Below are positions 62,831-64,000 of a stretch of 64,000 nt of DNA, piece by piece. Location of the stretch: assembly GCA_009760855.2 (NCBI GenBank), contig WPIO01000005.1, forward strand, positions 9,686,001-9,750,000, written 5' to 3'. Both the position numbers and the translations under genes were made by a program. This stretch comes from Cristatella mucedo. Lineage: Eukaryota; Bryozoa; Phylactolaemata; Cristatellidae. The notes beneath the pieces were generated by a model. That model searched no databases, was not told where the DNA came from, and saw only the letters and a program-made list of their open reading frames with translations. Every line of letters begins with the position of its first letter. Positions within the stretch are counted from its first letter, which is position 1.

Positions 62831-64000
62831 TTTTTGACTTGCTGCACGCATTACGAAAAATATCGACTCGAGCACTCTTTTCAAGATCCGATGCATTCTG
62901 CAGCCGAGCCATTACCCGAACTGGTCGGGCCCTTCCACTCCACTACCAGCTATTGCTTTACAAATAAAATGTAATTCGTGAAGTAAGCTGGAGATTTAGT
63001 GTCATCGTAGGAGTTGCTGATGACTTCATTTTCAGCAAAGCACTGCAATGCGCCTTATTTAGCTTAAGTAGAAAATAGCATGAACCTTGATTCGCTTTAC
63101 TGTCTCAGAATGATCTTACAATTTCTCCGAGACTCGTTCTACAAGGCACTGGGCGAGGTCAAACGCTGTATTTCAAAGGTCTTATTCAGCAAGTGAGCTT
63201 GAATCGAGCGAATATTTTGTCCTTCAAAATAAAATGGTTAAAAGAATATCGCAGAACTTTGAAGTTATCTGTTCTCCTACCTACCAAAACGTTGACAGGA
63301 ATTCGCCGCATCTACCAGCCACTGACATGACTGCAAGCACGTGCTTTCTTTTGATGAAAGCCGTAGACCAGCTATACTTCAGCGATGGTGAGATGTTTAA
63401 ATTGGCATGCTGTGCCATCCCATATTCCATAGGCGCAGTAACGCATGTTGTTTGAGTCGAATCTAACGGCTGATAGTCAGTGCTGGTGGTCATAGTGTGT
63501 CAAATTCAATTATTGGTACGTACTACAGTGGGTACTACAGGAGATGGGGGCCAAAGAGGAAGAATATCGAAATTTTTACTGTGGCTATCAGCAAAAAAGG
63601 TAAATCCTGCGCACGGCTACGGAAACCCCACGTTCCGAGAAGCAATCTTTTAGAAGCGCACGTTTCCTGCAGACGCTTATTCCCGCCTGCCCTGAGCGTG
63701 AAGCTGTGCCCCGAAATTTTCCTTCCTGGTACTCTGGCGTAGCCCAGTTTGAAAGAGACAGCATTGGCCGCCTTGCTTCTCAAACATTGGACAAATGCAG
63801 CGCCTTGGTTCGACAAGCAGAATGTGTCCTTAACCCCTCTAAAATTGTTATTTCCCACTGGGTGAGAGCCTGAAGCTCCCAGTAGTAAATATGCCCTTTT
63901 AAGCTCGATGAAAAAAGACGTGCAATTTGAAGACCGTGATCCATTTAGACCTATCAAAACGATTACCTTGTCAGCAACTCTTAAAACATTTGTGACCCCC
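62831..64000. other. No feature recognised
   Basis: Unique-looking sequence to the end of the window. A 140-codon open frame on the minus strand (63957-63535) has no signal peptide or family motif that I recognise, and its length is compatible with chance. Confidence 0.4.

Noticed and set aside
63535-63957. 140-codon minus-strand frame
   Set aside because: No family motif, signal peptide or splice support. Its length is compatible with chance in moderate GC.

Overview
The window looks like nuclear DNA of an invertebrate animal. The genes are split by GT-AG introns of about 0.7 to 5.5 kb. The sequence is full of decayed non-LTR retrotransposons, tRNA-derived SINEs, a fossil Polinton-type DNA polymerase and long microsatellites, and no bacterial-style gene is present. 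Secreted cysteine-rich modules resembling CBM14/peritrophin chitin-binding domains, together with LINEs of the CR1/L2 type, would fit a mollusc or another lophotrochozoan. The sequence alone does not fix the phylum.

Only two protein-coding genes can be supported, and they are paralogues. Gene 1 (+ strand, 10840-25771) can be spliced from five exons into one uninterrupted 665-residue reading frame. It encodes a signal peptide, a His/Lys/Gly/Pro-rich region with four 14-residue repeats, and six cysteine-rich modules. All four introns are phase 1. A TATA box lies 90 bp before the start codon and a poly(A) signal about 150 bp after the stop. Gene 2 (- strand, 47295-46088) has two exons, the same phase-1 junction, the same TATA-to-ATG spacing, a signal peptide and two modules (160 residues). 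Both products should be secreted and may bind chitin in a cuticle, shell, jaw, egg coat or similar extracellular matrix.

The rest is mostly repeat DNA. 1-10 kb: degraded LINEs on both strands and one SINE. 10.8-26 kb: gene 1, with simple repeats, SINEs and LINE pieces in its introns. 26.6-30.5 kb: a fragment of 28S rRNA, then an AT-rich stretch with a broken protein-primed family B DNA polymerase. 30.8-34.4 kb: a 136-bp palindromic element and about 680 bp of nearly pure GA repeat. 34.4-36.2 kb: LINEs. 37.1-45.9 kb: a large inverted repeat made from an unclassified element whose inside is a string of degenerate units of about 170 bp, with several LINEs inserted in it. 45.9-47.4 kb: gene 2. 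48-54.4 kb: LINE pile-ups and a SINE. 54.5-57.4 kb: a third copy of the ~170-bp-unit element. 57.4-62.8 kb: LINEs, including the longest copy in the window (endonuclease to 3' end). 62.8-64 kb: nothing recognised.

Three LINE families are distinguished here. LINE-A has a conserved 3' hairpin and an (ATT)n tail and is L2/CR1-like. LINE-B ends in (ATTAC)n. LINE-C is seen once. Nesting gives a relative order: the ~170-bp-unit element is oldest, LINE-A inserted into it, and LINE-B inserted into LINE-A.
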